From Peribacillus simplex (GTDB lineage: Bacteria > Bacillota > Bacilli > Bacillales > DSM-1321): a DNA stretch of 64,000 nucleotides. The stretch covers positions 1 through 64,000 of the forward strand of contig NZ_LNNH01000002.1 in NCBI RefSeq assembly GCF_001542915.1, in the 5' to 3' direction. Positions 61,112-64,000 of the stretch are shown here, in pieces (position 1 is the stretch's first letter; each line of letters begins with the position of its first letter). The notes under the pieces are model-generated. The model was not told the origin of the DNA. It saw nothing but the letters and a program-made list of their open reading frames with translations, and did no database searches. Both the position numbers and the translations under genes were made by a program.

Positions 61112-62269
61112 TCATAAAGGATTTCCCCTGCGAGCTTTTGGGGGCTTCACTCTTAGAGCAATGATGAAGGACACGACGCATAATACGGCTATGATCATGA
61201 AGGTCGGCCTGAATCCATTGATGATGGCAGCAATGAACGATCCGGAAAGGGCACCAAGGCCGAAGCCTTGATAGACGATACTATAATTTTTGCTGTGGTT
61301 TTTTAAACCGAAAAAATCACCAACGATTGCGGGAAAGACGGTAATATTACCTCCAAAGCAAAAGGCGATGCCCGCCACACACGCAAAAAAGAGACCGAAG
61401 CTAATATTCCCCAGGGTCAAAACAAGAACTGCTGCAGCGGTGACGAGGAAGCTGAAGGCAATCACCTTCATCCGGCTGATTTTATCCGAAAGGGCTCCCA
61501 GGATCAGACGTCCGATCGTGTTGAAGATGGCAATCATGGCTACGGCATTCGCGGCAGTGACCGCATCCAATCCAGCCAATTGGACACCTGCATCCTTGGC
61601 GATGCTGATTAAGTAAAGCCCGCTCATGCAAGCGGTAAAAAACATGACGAACAATAGATATACCTCTTTCGTCCTCATCATTTCCTTGACTGTATAATTG
61701 TTCGAGTCTGTAAGAGCGGATGCATCACCAGCCGCTTCCGGTGCCTCCCGTATAAAACGCGATCCAATAAGCACCATGGCCATTACAATGATTCCCCAAT
61801 ACATAAATGTTTGTGAAGGACCGACATTATTTATTAACCATGTGTTGATGAATTTGAATAGCAGGCTCCCCATCCCGTAAGCGGAAACGGAAATTCCTGA
61901 AATCAGCCCCTTGCGGTCCGGAAACCATTTTATAAGATTGGACAAAGTGGTAATGTAGGCCAGGCCATCCGCGAATCCGACAACCACCCCTGCGGTGATG
62001 TATAAAACCAATAATTTTGAAACGAATGAACTTGCGATCAATCCAGCTCCAAGAACGATCCCGGCTAAAGCGATCAGCCGACGGAGGCCCCATTTTTCCT
62101 GCAATCTCCCGGCAAAGAGCGTCGCAACTGCCAAAGCGAAGCTCGTTATGGAAAAGGTGATGGCGACGGAACTCAGTTTCCAGCCGAATTTGTCTGCCAA
62201 GGGCTGATTGAATAAGCTCCACGTGTAAATCGTGCCCAAACCTACCTGAATGATGATCGTACCAAACAC
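61112..62269 (-). CDS. OFA-family MFS transporter (oxalate/formate antiporter-like)
   Basis: A 385-aa membrane protein with 12 helices. GLGTIYTWSLFNQPLADKFGW in helix 1 and SNLIKWFPDRKGLISGISVSAYGMGSLLF after helix 4 are characteristic of the OFA group, which includes OxlT and the pyruvate-induced YhjX. The GTG at 62269 has AAAGGA six bases upstream, but it leaves no residues before helix 1. A stronger AAAGGAGG lies further out, with only ATT or AAT codons at its spacing. The start is thus uncertain. It is probably cotranscribed with the pyruvate oxidase gene, suggesting pyruvate or a related acid as substrate. Confidence 0.88.
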   Translation of the reverse strand: MFGTIIIQVGLGTIYTWSLFNQPLADKFGWKLSSVAITFSITSFALAVATLFAGRLQEKWGLRRLIALAGIVLGAGLIASSFVSKLLVLYITAGVVVGFADGLAYITTLSNLIKWFPDRKGLISGISVSAYGMGSLLFKFINTWLINNVGPSQTFMYWGIIVMAMVLIGSRFIREAPEAAGDASALTDSNNYTVKEMMRTKEVYLLFVMFFTACMSGLYLISIAKDAGVQLAGLDAVTAANAVAMIAIFNTIGRLILGALSDKISRMKVIAFSFLVTAAAVLVLTLGNISFGLFFACVAGIAFCFGGNITVFPAIVGDFFGLKNHSKNYSIVYQGFGLGALSGSFIAAIINGFRPTFMIIAVLCVVSFIIALRVKPPKARRGNPL

Positions 62270-62539
62270 AATCGATCCTTTATTAACTCTAGGAATATTT
62301 TTTTCCTCCTTTCATTGATACCATTTGGGTATGCGTCTAGATTGCTTTTATTATGACCATCATGATTGCAGTACTATTCGTAATTATCGAGGAACCGTGT
62401 AAAGGGGAGGAAAGAAGCTTTAGGATATATGATATATGAACCCATCGTCCCTTCAGGGGATATTTGGAATTCTCTCAAAATAGGACATTGGTCGGAAGGG
62501 GAATATAAGGGTTGAGGGGAAATAGTCAAGGTGGTTAAG

Positions 62540-63052
62540 ATGCATAAAAAAGAGGGAGATGGTTTTTTGAAGAGATTACTCACCAGCTTGGTAGTATTGA
62601 CAATGGGCCTAGGGATAACTTTTTCCACCGCTTTCGCATCCGCCGGAGGATTTCACCATCCTGATAGCTGGGATAAAAATTCTATTTTGCGTAAGGACAC
62701 CCTTGGGGTGGAAGTCAGAAATATGCAGTATATCCTGAATGTAATGGGATTTTATACCGATTCAGCGGTTGTTGACGTCGATGGGATATTCGGACCGAAA
62801 ACGGAAGCGGGTGTAAGGAAATATCAAAAAGAAAACAACCTGAAAGTGGATGGTGTGGTTGGTCCCAGGACGTGGGACAGCTTTTCGCAATATATTAAGA
62901 AAAGCGGCAAGAACACCTTTGGAGCAGGTGGAAATATGGGGCTCAGAATCAAATGGCAGTACGATGATTCCTCCTACACATCCGGATCTAAAGCCTATAT
63001 TTATGGTAATGGAGATACTTTAAGCGATCAATACCGCTTGTATGCCAATTAA
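62540..63052 (+). CDS. Secreted peptidoglycan-binding domain protein
   Basis: A 170-aa exported protein. The signal peptide (KRLLTSLVVLTMGLGITFSTAFASA) ends at an AxA site near residue 35, followed by a peptidoglycan-binding_1 domain: RKDTLGVEVRNMQYILNVMGFY, VDGIFGPKTEAGVRKYQKENNLKVDGVVGPRTWDSF. The C-terminal 50 residues are Gly/Tyr rich without a catalytic domain. It probably binds cell wall or cortex. The start is ATG 62540 (after CAAGGTGG) or TTG 62567 (after AGGGAG), which would give a shorter signal peptide. Confidence 0.85.
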   Translation: MHKKEGDGFLKRLLTSLVVLTMGLGITFSTAFASAGGFHHPDSWDKNSILRKDTLGVEVRNMQYILNVMGFYTDSAVVDVDGIFGPKTEAGVRKYQKENNLKVDGVVGPRTWDSFSQYIKKSGKNTFGAGGNMGLRIKWQYDDSSYTSGSKAYIYGNGDTLSDQYRLYAN

Positions 63053-63086
63053 AATAATATAGAAGTAAAGGTATTTCCTTCATACG

Positions 63087-63118
63087 AAAAACGTGACCGC
63101 TTAGGCACGTTTTTTCTT
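63087..63118 (+). terminator. Terminator after peptidoglycan-binding protein gene
   Basis: AAAAACGTG pairs with CACGTTTTT, with two more pairs inside beyond a bulge, ending in a T-run. Confidence 0.75.
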
Positions 63119-63238
63119 TATGCAACGAACGTGGCATGTTAGTTGAACAATCTTTAGTCGATCACAATAACTGAAAATATATTCTTGCTTTTATGAACAT
63201 ACTAAAAGCATAAAATATTTTAGGTGGTAGGTTGAACA

Positions 63239-64000
63239 ATGTCCTATACTTTGCAGGAGGATTTAGAGAATAATATTAACAATATAAAAATGAACTTTAA
63301 CAATACTTTTGATTTAAGTATTAGAGAAATCAAATTTGGGATCAATAAAAAAATGAAGTTGAATGTTGTTTTTTTAGGTGGTTTGGTTGATACGGACTAC
63401 CTTCAGAATTCAGTGATACTTCGAATCATGGATACCTTAAACATAGATAAACCTTTAATCAATAAGGAGTTTATAAATAACGTAGCAAATAGTATACTTT
63501 CCGCAGCAAGTATTAAAATCACCAATTCATATCAAGATGTACTTGATGCAATAATTCAAGGTAAAACCGTTTTGGTATTTGATGGGTTTTTAGAAGTCAT
63601 CATTGCAGATACTGCCAAATGGAAAGAGAGGGCACTGGAAGAGTCTTCTGGAGAAAGAACTCCAAATGGTATGGTTTTTGGCTTTTCGGAAAATGCTCAA
63701 ACCAATATAAACGTGTTAAGGGGAATGGTTAAATCAGAACAATTTTACGTACAAAAGATGAATTTCGGGTCTGTAGCTAAAACGGATGTATATCTCCTGT
63801 TCCTCCATGATACTGTTGACAATGGTATATTAAAAGAAGTGAGAAAACGATTGGAAAAAGTCGATGTTAAATATATCATGCAAGGAAGAGTGGTCCAAGA
63901 AATAGTGGATGGGAAACAAACACTCTTTCCTTTAACCTTGAATTCAGAACGACCTGATGTAATAGCTTCCGGCATTTTGGAAGGACGTGTAATATTGATG
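63239..64000 (+). CDS. Divergent GerA-family germination protein A, 5' part
   Basis: The first 254 codons of a gene cut by the window end. The N-terminal region matches GerA A-subunits in order: VVFLGGLVDTDYLQNSVI, then GKTVLVFDGFLEVIIADTAKW, then RALEESSGERTPNGMVFGFSEN with NINVLR, VYLLFLHDTVDNGILKEVRKRLEKV and NSERPDVIASGILEGRV. It is AT-rich and poorly matched to the A subunit at 16.7-18.3 kb, so it belongs to another receptor type. AGGTGG is about ten bases before the ATG at 63239. B and C subunits would be expected beyond the window. Confidence 0.8.
   Translation, partial: MSYTLQEDLENNINNIKMNFNNTFDLSIREIKFGINKKMKLNVVFLGGLVDTDYLQNSVILRIMDTLNIDKPLINKEFINNVANSILSAASIKITNSYQDVLDAIIQGKTVLVFDGFLEVIIADTAKWKERALEESSGERTPNGMVFGFSENAQTNINVLRGMVKSEQFYVQKMNFGSVAKTDVYLLFLHDTVDNGILKEVRKRLEKVDVKYIMQGRVVQEIVDGKQTLFPLTLNSERPDVIASGILEGRVILM

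Noticed and set aside
1-64000. CRISPR arrays, tRNA or rRNA genes, insertion sequences, prophage genes
   Set aside because: No regularly spaced repeats, cloverleaf-like sequences, transposase or phage motifs were found on reading; a weak signal could still be missed by eye.

Overview
The window looks like chromosomal DNA of a spore-forming, low-to-moderate GC member of the Bacillaceae. The gene set (GerA-type germinant receptor genes, YyaC, an IDEAL-domain protein, a VmlR orthologue, a yraM/yraN/yraO-like cluster, strong AGGAGG ribosome binding sites, CcpA and Fur type boxes) fits Bacillus or Peribacillus. The genus is an inference from gene content. No tRNA, rRNA, CRISPR array, intact insertion sequence or prophage was seen. 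It reads as an accessory-rich stretch of many small metabolic and transport cassettes, each with its own regulator.

Layout. 0.3-3.8 kb: a GNAT acetyltransferase, a DUF4915-like beta-propeller, a PaaI-like thioesterase and a LytTR/DUF3021 regulator pair. 4.1-10.3 kb: a glucuronide block with a GPH symporter, a ROK repressor, glucuronate isomerase (uxaC) and a GH2 beta-glucuronidase; ROK-type palindromes and cre-like sites lie before both the symporter and uxaC. 10.6-16.4 kb: an AraC-led operon with two AP2Ec/IolE-like TIM-barrel proteins, two Gfo/Idh/MocA dehydrogenases and an SDR resembling D-mannonate oxidoreductase; it may form an oxidative glycoside or uronate pathway. 16.7-20.9 kb: a germinant receptor operon (A, C, small membrane subunit, B). 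21.2-25.8 kb: a GntR/FCD regulator divergent from garR, a DUF1537 acid-sugar kinase and a GntP permease, with three operator copies at exact 21-bp spacing.

26-27.5 kb: small genes (IDEAL protein, a 42-aa peptide gene with a cre-like site and terminator, a Fur-box-associated HmoA-like monooxygenase). 27.6-32.5 kb: a sigma-54 activator divergent from a ureohydrolase, an SSS symporter and a class II aldolase-like protein, with a clear -24/-12 promoter and palindromic upstream sites. 32.8 kb: a 30-aa holin-like toxin peptide. 33-38.5 kb: an LmrA/LmrB-like TetR plus exporter pair, an alpha/beta hydrolase, an old yellow enzyme, a P-loop kinase-like protein and a NIPSNAP protein. 38.7-40.5 kb: BlaI-like repressor, short M56 metallopeptidase and DoxX protein, with two matching promoter-operators.

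41-49 kb: histidine phosphatase, Nudix hydrolase, malate:quinone oxidoreductase, a PadR/MFS pair, VmlR behind an attenuator leader, and a lone siderophore-binding lipoprotein with Fur boxes. 50.5-57 kb: two paralogous LysR regulators, an AbrB-type membrane protein, YyaC, a CitMHS transporter whose ribosome binding site points to a non-canonical start codon, and a PrpF isomerase. 57.5-64 kb: small hypothetical genes, a degenerate dispersed repeat, a TetR regulator, a broken HEAT-like fragment, a PoxB-type pyruvate oxidase with an OFA-family transporter, a secreted peptidoglycan-binding protein, and the 5' part of a divergent GerA-family gene cut by the window end.
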